A DNA stretch of 30,848 bases from a bacterium (lineage in GTDB: Bacteria; Bacillota; Clostridia; Lachnospirales; Lachnospiraceae), in NCBI GenBank assembly GCA_004562765.1, contig SFRL01000037.1, positions 1-30,848 of the forward strand. Direction: 5' to 3'. This document shows positions 1 to 6,923 of this stretch, in pieces (the stretch's first letter is position 1; every line of letters starts with the position of its first letter). Made by a program: the position numbers and the translations under genes. Below the pieces are notes generated by a model. The model worked only from the letters and a program-made list of their open reading frames with translations. It did no database searches and was not told the DNA's origin.

Positions 1-1620
1 CGGAACCGTCCCCGTGCCAAATGCCTGTGTGGAAGTTGTATCCCCTTTAAACACAAACAGTCTGCCATTTAAATATCCCTGATTTTCATCGGTAGAAATA
101 TTTCCGGCAGTCATATACTTCTCCCATTTATCCTGCTTCGTCCAGTAATGGTACCAGTTCTCGCCGATCACACGTCCATCCACATCGGACGGAAGAAATG
201 TAAACATAGACCAGTATGTCTGCGCATCGCCCGTCTGTGCAGTAAACACACCAGTCTCAACTCCATTAATTTCTTTCTTTTGAATCAAGGCATCTTCTCC
301 ATCCAGATACAACCGCTGAAACAGTTCAGAATCCATGGAAAACAGCATGACTGCCAGTTTATACATATTATTGTTATAGCCCGTATCGGTATAAGTATAA
401 ATGGTTGGATTCATATTCCAGTCCAAAATATGAAACGTAACCGATTTTCCCCCACTTAAAGATCCCTGTGTAGCTATATACACCCCGGAATCCATAAAAA
501 TCGGGGCATAGTTCTCCTCCTGATTGATCTTCTTATACATTTTCTTGACAACATCCCAGCTGATATCTTTCGATCCATTAAATCCATTCGTATACGAAGA
601 AACAGACGAATGCTTTCCGTACCTGTTGTGTTTTTTCCAGATCTCTCTGATATTATCACCCCCGGAATGTACCTTTGGGGAAACCACATACAGATCCGCA
701 TAATCTGCCCATTTCGGCTGTGCATTCAGCTCTTCCGGTGTAATCGTTTTAATAATCACCGAATAATTGTCTGCTTCCTCCTGTGTTTTACAGCCGATAC
801 TGTCCTTTAAAAAATAATCATTGTTTTTATATAGATAGTAATTCTCTGTTACATTGATATTATCCTTTGATTTATCACCGGTACTTTTTCTTTTTGTATA
901 AATCCGGTCGCCCTCATTGGTAAGTTCACGATCCGTCCTTTCATCAAATGTCTGATCTTTATAATCCGATTTTTCGAAATCATTTACTGTATGCCAGATA
1001 ATATTTCCATGATCCTGTCTGACAAACGATAAGCTTTCATTTCCGTCTTCCCCTTTTACAATTTTTTGGACAAACGTTCCTTCCCCATCTTTGACGCGCT
1101 CATAGTATCCGGTATATTCTGCATCTTTCATGCCATCATCACAGACACGCATATTTCCAGAATATTTTGAAATGTCCCCTTCCGGCTCATCCGGGAAAAA
1201 ATAAGCCTTTTTCTGTTCGTATTTTGCACCGGTTATGGATGTAACCGTTGTAAGATCCCCATCCCCATAACGCATCTCTTCCACATTTACCGGTTCACAT
1301 CCACTGATCTGGTATCCAAACTCTGCGTATTCCTCATAAGGCACAATTTCAAGAATCAGAAACGGGTTTTCCTTTGTTCCAAGCTTTGCCGCTGCGGCAT
1401 TCGCATCGTAAATGTTGCGCTTCGACTCCGGAATCTGCTCTATCTGATCAACGACCCCTCTTGTCATCACCGGAAGTTTCTCATCCGCCTTTAATTTATT
1501 CCGGTACCCGACAACCCCAAGACAGACAACAAGCACCCCCAGCATACAGACTGCGGATGCAATTCTCTTTTTCCTGTTTCCGTTATTTTTTTTCTGCCGA
1601 TGCCATCTTACCATCTTCAA
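1..1620 (-). CDS. Membrane-anchored extracytoplasmic protein, DUF5057-like, last visible gene of the pilus locus (3' end missing)
   Basis: The reading frame is open from about 1620 to the window edge (540 codons, no stop), so the C-terminus is outside. I favour the TTG start at 1620, about 10 bases after an AAGGAAGG ribosome site; an ATG at 1614 is the alternative. The N-terminus is a short very basic stretch (RWHRQKK... RKKR) followed by one membrane segment around residues 22-42, then a long hydrophilic region, so an N-in, C-out anchored protein is expected. The segment around residues 73-100 (NPFLILEIVP...EFGYQISGCEPV) resembles the DUF5057 family as I remember it from Lachnospiraceae; this was not searched. 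A later stretch (YADLYVVSPK) has a Rossmann-like hydrophobic strand. No prepilin cleavage motif is present. It begins 16 bases after the stop of the PilW-like gene, which suggests cotranscription with the minor pilins. The function is unknown; a pilus-associated surface protein is an inference from position. Confidence 0.75.
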   Translation of the reverse strand, partial: MKMVRWHRQKKNNGNRKKRIASAVCMLGVLVVCLGVVGYRNKLKADEKLPVMTRGVVDQIEQIPESKRNIYDANAAAAKLGTKENPFLILEIVPYEEYAEFGYQISGCEPVNVEEMRYGDGDLTTVTSITGAKYEQKKAYFFPDEPEGDISKYSGNMRVCDDGMKDAEYTGYYERVKDGEGTFVQKIVKGEDGNESLSFVRQDHGNIIWHTVNDFEKSDYKDQTFDERTDRELTNEGDRIYTKRKSTGDKSKDNINVTENYYLYKNNDYFLKDSIGCKTQEEADNYSVIIKTITPEELNAQPKWADYADLYVVSPKVHSGGDNIREIWKKHNRYGKHSSVSSYTNGFNGSKDISWDVVKKMYKKINQEENYAPIFMDSGVYIATQGSLSGGKSVTFHILDWNMNPTIYTYTDTGYNNNMYKLAVMLFSMDSELFQRLYLDGEDALIQKKEINGVETGVFTAQTGDAQTYWSMFTFLPSDVDGRVIGENWYHYWTKQDKWEKYMTAGNISTDENQGYLNGRLFVFKGDTTSTQAFGTGTVP

Positions 1621-1636
1621 TACGAACGCCCCTTCC

Positions 1637-2218
1637 TTACCTGAGTACATTTCTCAGCTTGAATTCATTTTGTATCGTATACTTCTGTTCCAGATATTGC
1701 ATATCAAAAGAAACCGCAACGGATGCCTTTTCCGTGGAAGCATTTACTGTGCCGGTAAATGCCGTAACATATTCGCCGATCAGATTTTCCTGCACCTCAT
1801 CCGTAGCTGCAGAAATCACCGTTGTATCGGTTTTTGGATCTGCCACAGCCATTTTCTTTGTATATAATTTCTTTCCACCTGCAGAGATCCAGATCACCCG
1901 CTTGCTTGTAGCCTCCGGGGCTGCGGCACCTGCCGGATTGGTTACCGACGGGGTGTTCGGAATCGTATAAATGGCGATCCCACGGACACCGGACACGGAT
2001 GGGTCAAGTTCCTCCACCCGGTTTCCTTCCATCACCCACATGCCGATCTGCTCCATCAGAATCTGTGACTCCGACTGCAGATCAATCTGCGCAGACGCGT
2101 GGTTATAATTTTTGTGCGCCATTCCAAGGAAAAGCGTTGCAGCGCCTAAAATAACCGTTGAAATTGCAATCGCGATAATCAGTTCCACAAGCGTAATTCC
2201 CCTATGATCGTTCGGCAC
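1637..2218 (-). CDS. Prepilin-like minor pilin, PilW/GspJ type
   Basis: This 193-residue protein has a very short leader (MPNDHRG) followed by ITLVELIIAIAIS, a classic class III signal: cleavage after Gly7 with Glu at mature position 5. The hydrophobic helix continues into a polar helix (HASAQIDLQSESQILMEQIGMWV), as in PilW/GspJ-like minor pilins, and a beta-rich C-terminal part follows. The start is GTG at 2218, 5-7 bases after a GGGGGTGG ribosome site; no better start is available because the leader would be lost. It lies fourth in a run of prepilin-like genes after pilO. By family knowledge it would be processed by PilD and join the tip or initiation complex of the pilus. The assignment to the J/W class rests on the long polar N-helix and size, and is less sure than its being a prepilin. 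Confidence 0.8.
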   Translation of the reverse strand: MPNDHRGITLVELIIAIAISTVILGAATLFLGMAHKNYNHASAQIDLQSESQILMEQIGMWVMEGNRVEELDPSVSGVRGIAIYTIPNTPSVTNPAGAAAPEATSKRVIWISAGGKKLYTKKMAVADPKTDTTVISAATDEVQENLIGEYVTAFTGTVNASTEKASVAVSFDMQYLEQKYTIQNEFKLRNVLR

Positions 2219-2239
2219 ACTGCCACCCCCTTTAAAAAG

Positions 2240-2758
2240 TTACTGCTCCGTAAAATGCCTGCCGGTATCTTTCACCAGCCGGATTGTGTATGCCGGGACA
2301 CCATCAATATAAATGGCATTCACATTTGTACAATCGTCATAAAATGCCGTTTTCTTATAGGCAATCTTAATAAATGTCCCACCGGCACCCGGTTCTGTCA
2401 GTTCCTCCCCGGTGCTGCTGTCCTTACGGATTTTAATTGTATTATTACACAGCTTCGTCCCGTCAGATGTCAGCTTTGTATCGTCAAAACTGCCCAGATT
2501 ATCGGACAGGACACGCGTATAATATCCATTGTCCAGCTTGTAAATATACAGATAAGAACTGCCGGCTTTGCTCATCGTCCTAACCTGAAGCGCATCCAGC
2601 GAAGAATCCAGCGTCCTTACCACCTTCTGCGTATTGGCATAGTGCAGATGCCCGATCATCATGACAGACGTGCTTGCAAGAATGCCAATAATCGCAATAA
2701 CGATAATGATTTCAACGAGCGTAATTCCATTCTGCCCCAAAAGTTTTCGTTTCTTCAT
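2240..2758 (-). CDS. Prepilin-like minor pilin, FimT/GspH type
   Basis: The sequence begins MKKRKLLGQNG then ITLVEIIIVIAIIGILAS, giving a prepilin peptidase site after Gly11 and Glu5 in the mature protein. I place the start at 2758 because AAGGGGTG lies 6 bases upstream; the same frame opens at 2788 but that start would overlap the end of the preceding gene and lacks a ribosome site. The mature part is small (about 160 residues) with a C-terminal pattern (AYTIRLVKDTGRHF) reminiscent of the GspH/FimT core. Two cysteines (in KLCNN and DDCTN) could form a disulfide. Eleven bases separate it from the large PilX-like gene upstream, and 21 bases from the PilW-like gene downstream, so the four prepilin genes look like one transcriptional unit. 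The subclass assignment is tentative. Confidence 0.8.
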   Translation of the reverse strand: MKKRKLLGQNGITLVEIIIVIAIIGILASTSVMMIGHLHYANTQKVVRTLDSSLDALQVRTMSKAGSSYLYIYKLDNGYYTRVLSDNLGSFDDTKLTSDGTKLCNNTIKIRKDSSTGEELTEPGAGGTFIKIAYKKTAFYDDCTNVNAIYIDGVPAYTIRLVKDTGRHFTEQ

Positions 2759-2769
2759 TGGCACACCCC

Positions 2770-4959
2770 TTACCCGTTCTTCTTCCAATTATCATAGTTC
2801 AAATAAGAATCCAGATCAAGGTTTCCGGAAATATTTGATGCCGCAAGGGAAGAACAGTCTTTGAAAAACTGGGAAAACAGCGGAGTATCCCGTTTCTGGT
2901 CCTCGGTAAACAGCTGGGAAACCAAAAGCTTGTTTCCCCGTACCGAAGCGTTGGAATCAAAAGAGATCACCCCACCGGAAATAATCATTCCCTCAAACTG
3001 ACCGGACACCCTGACATCCCCGGTTGCAATGACAATTCCCTTTGTAACCGTAGCTGGAAGTGCATAAGTTCCGGCATTTTCAATCAGGTATACATCCGCA
3101 GCCGGAGAATACACCGTTTCCGAAGCCGTCGGGGATGCCTTGTGTTTCTCCACCTCTGTGGTAAATGCACTCCGGTCAATCAGATAGTCAAACAGCGGAT
3201 TTACCGTTTTGTCAATCACTTCATGCCCACTGGCATCCGTAGATGTCAGACGGACATTGTCTTCGGTCACTCCCTGCCCCTGATCCGTCAGTCCCAGTTC
3301 CAGCGACTTATAGCGCACGGCAAGCTTCGAACAGTACTTCCAGTATAACCCACTGCTGTCTTTCCAGTTGTCCGGCGCAATCGTATACGTTCCAACCTCC
3401 AGCATATCTGCAGAAGCCGCCCGTTTTAAAATGTCCCCGGAAAACGTCATAATCGTATTGGAATCCACAATCAATGCATCCTCATCCAGATAGATATTGG
3501 CATACTGTGCCGTTTTCCCCTGATTGTTCACATAATACTCGGAAAAAAAGTCATTCGCAGATTTCTCCGAATTAAAATTCAGGTAATAATAGACCCCACC
3601 CGGAAAATAATAGGGAACCACCTGCCGGCTGCTGTTTAAATATCCTTTCAGCGTACTTTCACTGATTCCGGTATATGCCGCATACTTCTTTTGATCCAGA
3701 CTTCTGCCATCTCCCGACACATATTCCAGTGGAACATAATATGCCAGCTGGTTCGTCCGCGCTGAGATGGACTCGCCCATCAGAATATCCTCGTTACTGG
3801 CATCGAGCTTTCGCGAAATAAACGTCCGCCCTGCCAAAAGCAGGTAATTCAACCCTTTGATATCCAGATGGCTGCTTTTTCCATTGACCATCATGGCACT
3901 GCTAAACTCCGCCTTTTTCGCGGAATCCGGATCCTGTGCGCCATAATTTTTCTGAAAATTATAACCGTAATAATTGCCCTGCAAAGTCACGGAACTCCCC
4001 CTGCCAGCCAGTTCCAGATCATCCGCCACATACATATTTCCGTTCATATGGATAGAGGAAGCACCGTTTGTCCCGGCAGACGATGTCCTTATATTTTCCG
4101 CCCAGATCGAGGAACTGCCGTCCCCGACCGTCAGGTCTGATCCGCTCTCCGTCACGATATCCCCGCGTGTAAGAACCGTCTTCCCCTTGATCGTACCGTT
4201 TCCGCCTGTGGACGCATAAATTCCGTCTGCCCCGGCATACACATTGCCATCCACCGTCACATTCTGTGCCCCGATGTTGATCTGTCTGTCAGCTATCAGC
4301 GCGTAACGCATAAACTCCTGCACCTGCCCACTGCCGGAGAAATTCATCTTCGGAGTGGAAAACACAAGGTCGGTTTTGATCGTTGTCTCATAATCCTGTG
4401 CATCCTTATACCGGATCTGCACACCCTTTAACGTAAACGTCCCTGCACCGTAATCCACCTCATATTTTGGATCCGCGGCAGGAATATAACATCCCTGGTC
4501 TGCGGCTTCTTTGATGCAGCTTTTTACCGTATCCGTATCATAGCCGGAAACCCGGTACGCCACGTTGCCGGAAGCGTCCATGGTATCCGATGCACCAACT
4601 GCCGGATCTGTGTGGTTTTCTGCAAACTGCTTCTGCAGCCCGTCCATATATCTGGTGGCAAATACTTTCTGCACATCCCCGCCGGAAGCAGAATACGTCA
4701 GGTAATTTTCAAGGACATCCGCATACGCTTTCTCCAGTGACTGCTCTGCAAGTTCCCTTGCACCGGCACGCAGATTATCCATCAGTTCATCCGCACTGTA
4801 GAAATTTTTCTTCGTGCCGCGTTCCACTTCCTTCATCTCAATATTGACAATCGTAATCTTCGTGATCACCACGGCAATCAGGCTTACCACAACCATCAGA
4901 ACCAGTACGGCAAGCAGGGAGGCACCACGGTTATCCTGTTTGAACCGTTTTCTTTTCAT
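2770..4959 (-). CDS. Very large prepilin-like protein lacking Glu5, PilX/GspK-type tip candidate
   Basis: This 729-residue protein starts MKRKRFKQDNRG followed by ASLLAVLVLMVVVSLIAVVI. The leader, Gly at -1 and hydrophobic helix are prepilin-like, but mature position 5 is Ala instead of Glu. Known GspK and PilX proteins also lack Glu5, and GspK is large and sits at the pseudopilus tip. The N-helix runs on as a polar amphipathic helix with the PilX-like stretch FYSADELMDNLR. From about residue 215 to 330 and again near 640-700 there are short Gly/Ser/Asn-rich repeats of alternating strands (for example NVTVDGNVYAGADGIYAS and GIVIATGDVRVSG), which look like beta-helix or stacked-strand folds. 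The ATG at 4959 follows AAAGGAG by 7 bases, two bases after the PilV-like stop. I infer a tip adhesin or initiator; the size is far above usual PilX (about 150-200 residues). Confidence 0.8.
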   Translation of the reverse strand: MKRKRFKQDNRGASLLAVLVLMVVVSLIAVVITKITIVNIEMKEVERGTKKNFYSADELMDNLRAGARELAEQSLEKAYADVLENYLTYSASGGDVQKVFATRYMDGLQKQFAENHTDPAVGASDTMDASGNVAYRVSGYDTDTVKSCIKEAADQGCYIPAADPKYEVDYGAGTFTLKGVQIRYKDAQDYETTIKTDLVFSTPKMNFSGSGQVQEFMRYALIADRQINIGAQNVTVDGNVYAGADGIYASTGGNGTIKGKTVLTRGDIVTESGSDLTVGDGSSSIWAENIRTSSAGTNGASSIHMNGNMYVADDLELAGRGSSVTLQGNYYGYNFQKNYGAQDPDSAKKAEFSSAMMVNGKSSHLDIKGLNYLLLAGRTFISRKLDASNEDILMGESISARTNQLAYYVPLEYVSGDGRSLDQKKYAAYTGISESTLKGYLNSSRQVVPYYFPGGVYYYLNFNSEKSANDFFSEYYVNNQGKTAQYANIYLDEDALIVDSNTIMTFSGDILKRAASADMLEVGTYTIAPDNWKDSSGLYWKYCSKLAVRYKSLELGLTDQGQGVTEDNVRLTSTDASGHEVIDKTVNPLFDYLIDRSAFTTEVEKHKASPTASETVYSPAADVYLIENAGTYALPATVTKGIVIATGDVRVSGQFEGMIISGGVISFDSNASVRGNKLLVSQLFTEDQKRDTPLFSQFFKDCSSLAASNISGNLDLDSYLNYDNWKKNG

Positions 4960-4961
4960 CG

Positions 4962-6092
4962 CTACTCTCCTTTCGACGTGCTGACCGTAATATAACGGTA
5001 CTTTTCCTTATCCGGGTGGTTTCCGCCCCTGCCTTTCTTATATACACTGACCGTCAGATCGACCTTGCGCACTCCCCCGCTGCTTGCCACCAGAGGGGCA
5101 ACCGATCCAGCCGGCAGCTTAAAGCTGTCCTGATAAACTGCTCCCTTGTTGGTCACCGCAGCCGGGTCATCCGGATACGACTTGTTGCCAAGGTTTGATG
5201 CCACAGACGGCATCGGGCATCCCTGCGGCAATACCGTCATCTTATAATCCGGTCTGATGCTGTTGACATCCGCAATATTCTGGCATACAAACACCAGCTT
5301 AGGGTTCACACCGGCAGCGTATGTAACCTCCATCGTATCGCTGTCCTGCGCCACATGGTACATAAGGTAAATATGTTCCACGTCACGGATGTCTTCCTCT
5401 GCAAACTCATTACATTCGTATACTTCCGAAGGATCTATGCCCAATACCTCATCGCCTGTTTCCCCACATGTATAGCTGCATGTCACCCGGACATGCGTAC
5501 TGTCTGCCGTAACCGAAAATTTCCGCTTCATCTTCGCCTGCAGTTCGCTATCCCCAAGCGGAAGCGTTCCCGGATGTGCAGCGGCATATGTCATATTTTT
5601 TTCCGAAAAATACGTCATTGCTTCCTGCAGCTGGTTATGTTCCAGTGCCACGACATCCTTTGTGTCATCAATCCCTTCGATCTGTGGGATATTGGTGTCA
5701 TTTTCAGTTGCAGCCGTACTGACAGAAACCTCGACATCATACGTGCTGCCAGAAGTGCCTGCCGCCGCGTAGTACACATTCTCCGCCTGAAATGCCGGTG
5801 CCGGGGCAGCCGCCGGAGTCTCACTGAGCAGGGTGTAGCCCTTTCCTTCCAGATAGGGAACACGAAAGCCTGCCCCTGTCGTCACCACAGCCAGCTCTTT
5901 TTGGTTTTTTAAATCCTCCAGCACTTCCTGCGCCAGATTGGTTGCATGCTGTTTGTCCGCCATCATCGCATTGTACTTCATGGACTGCGTAAAATAAGAC
6001 AGCAGCGGAATGGAAATAATGGCAAGAATTGCCATGGCAAGGATGACTTCCAGCAGGGAAAATCCACCATTGTTATTCGGTTGTCTCTTCAT
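4962..6092 (-). CDS. Prepilin-like minor pilin, PilV/GspI type, enlarged
   Basis: The 376-residue product has a leader MKRQPNNNGG and mature start FSLLEVILAMAILAIISIPLLSYF, with Glu5 present and cleavage predicted after Gly10. The continuation (MADKQHATNLAQEVLEDLKNQ) matches the polar helix of the PilV/GspI class. The soluble part is about twice the usual size, with several cysteines (TCSYTCGE, VYECNEF, FVCQNI, PQGCPMP), so disulfides or metal ligands are possible in the extracytoplasmic domain. ATG at 6092 follows AAGGAGGT by 6 bases, a strong ribosome site. It is the first of four prepilin-like genes and follows pilO by 24 bases. By family knowledge it belongs to the GspI-J-K-like tip complex that primes pilus assembly; nothing in the sequence shows a binding activity. 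Confidence 0.82.
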   Translation of the reverse strand: MKRQPNNNGGFSLLEVILAMAILAIISIPLLSYFTQSMKYNAMMADKQHATNLAQEVLEDLKNQKELAVVTTGAGFRVPYLEGKGYTLLSETPAAAPAPAFQAENVYYAAAGTSGSTYDVEVSVSTAATENDTNIPQIEGIDDTKDVVALEHNQLQEAMTYFSEKNMTYAAAHPGTLPLGDSELQAKMKRKFSVTADSTHVRVTCSYTCGETGDEVLGIDPSEVYECNEFAEEDIRDVEHIYLMYHVAQDSDTMEVTYAAGVNPKLVFVCQNIADVNSIRPDYKMTVLPQGCPMPSVASNLGNKSYPDDPAAVTNKGAVYQDSFKLPAGSVAPLVASSGGVRKVDLTVSVYKKGRGGNHPDKEKYRYITVSTSKGE

Positions 6093-6116
6093 CTGCGGAC
6101 CTCCTTCCCATCCGTT

Positions 6117-6923
6117 TTACGGTGCGGTTTCAAGCGATGTGCTTCTGCCAAAAATACTCATCACACCTTTTGACATATTCGGAAATACCGGTGGAACATA
6201 CTCTTTTCCGGTGTTCTCCAGATAGTACATATTCAGGGTCATCTCCCCGTTTAATTTTCCGGTGGAATCATCATAATTTGCCGTAAACTGTGAAATCGTT
6301 GTACGATCCTTAAAATTGTTGACATAAGCGATCATTTCCTTTAATCCGGCATAGCCTGCCTCATAACGGATACCGATAGAGGCATAATATCCCCGGACCT
6401 CTTTTTGCTCTGGTCCTGTCGTTTCCTGTTCTGCTGCATCTGCCCCCTGTGTGCTCTCCTCACTCTGGCTTTCGGATGCAGAAGATGCCTCTGCATCCGG
6501 TGCGGTAGTGGAAGAAGCATCCGTTCCTGCAGCCGTGTCCGTGCCATCGGTCTGCACATCCACAGCAAGCGGCTGGTTCATGGTAAACGTAATGTCCGTA
6601 ATATGGAAATCGCTGCTGTTATCCTCATACGCCTGTAACGACTCAATGGCCTTCTCGGTTGTCATTGCAGAAGGATACGTACTGATAATCGTCTTCTGCT
6701 TTTTTACCATCAGCTGAATATTTTCTTTTACCTTCGGAAGTCCTGCCTCCATCTGTTCCATCTGCTGCACTTTTGCCTGGTCGGCCGTATTCTGTTCTTC
6801 AATCTTCGCTGCCTTGCTCATTCCCTTACTGAAAATAAAGAAATACGAACATGCCACTATGACAATCGCACAGAAAATGAGCAGCAGCCGCTTGTCGGAA
6901 TCTGAAATTTTAATTCTATTCAT
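6117..6923 (-). CDS. pilO: PilO-like type IV pilus inner-membrane alignment protein with low-complexity insert
   Basis: The start is ATG at 6923 (MNRIKISDSDKR), 7 bases after GGAGAGGAG and overlapping the end of pilMN by 8 bases; an upstream ATG at 6968 in the same frame would add 15 residues without a ribosome site. The 268-residue protein has one membrane segment (residues about 12-32), then a coiled-coil stretch rich in Lys/Gln/Glu (about 37-75), as in PilO. Residues about 118-165 form a Ser/Thr/Ala/Glu/Asp/Gln low-complexity insert. After it, EVRGYYASIGIRYEAGYAGLKEMIAYVNNF is typical of the ferredoxin-like PilO domain. Known PilO pairs with PilN and links the cytoplasmic PilM ring to the pilus. 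The tail (YVPPVFPNMSKGVMSIFG) extends beyond the core domain. Assignment rests on architecture and gene order more than on strong identity. Confidence 0.8.
   Translation of the reverse strand: MNRIKISDSDKRLLLIFCAIVIVACSYFFIFSKGMSKAAKIEEQNTADQAKVQQMEQMEAGLPKVKENIQLMVKKQKTIISTYPSAMTTEKAIESLQAYEDNSSDFHITDITFTMNQPLAVDVQTDGTDTAAGTDASSTTAPDAEASSASESQSEESTQGADAAEQETTGPEQKEVRGYYASIGIRYEAGYAGLKEMIAYVNNFKDRTTISQFTANYDDSTGKLNGEMTLNMYYLENTGKEYVPPVFPNMSKGVMSIFGRSTSLETAP

Noticed and set aside
1374..1970. 198-codon plus-strand frame
   Set aside because: Overlaps the start of the DUF5057-like gene and the PilW-like gene, both with good ribosome sites and signals on the minus strand.
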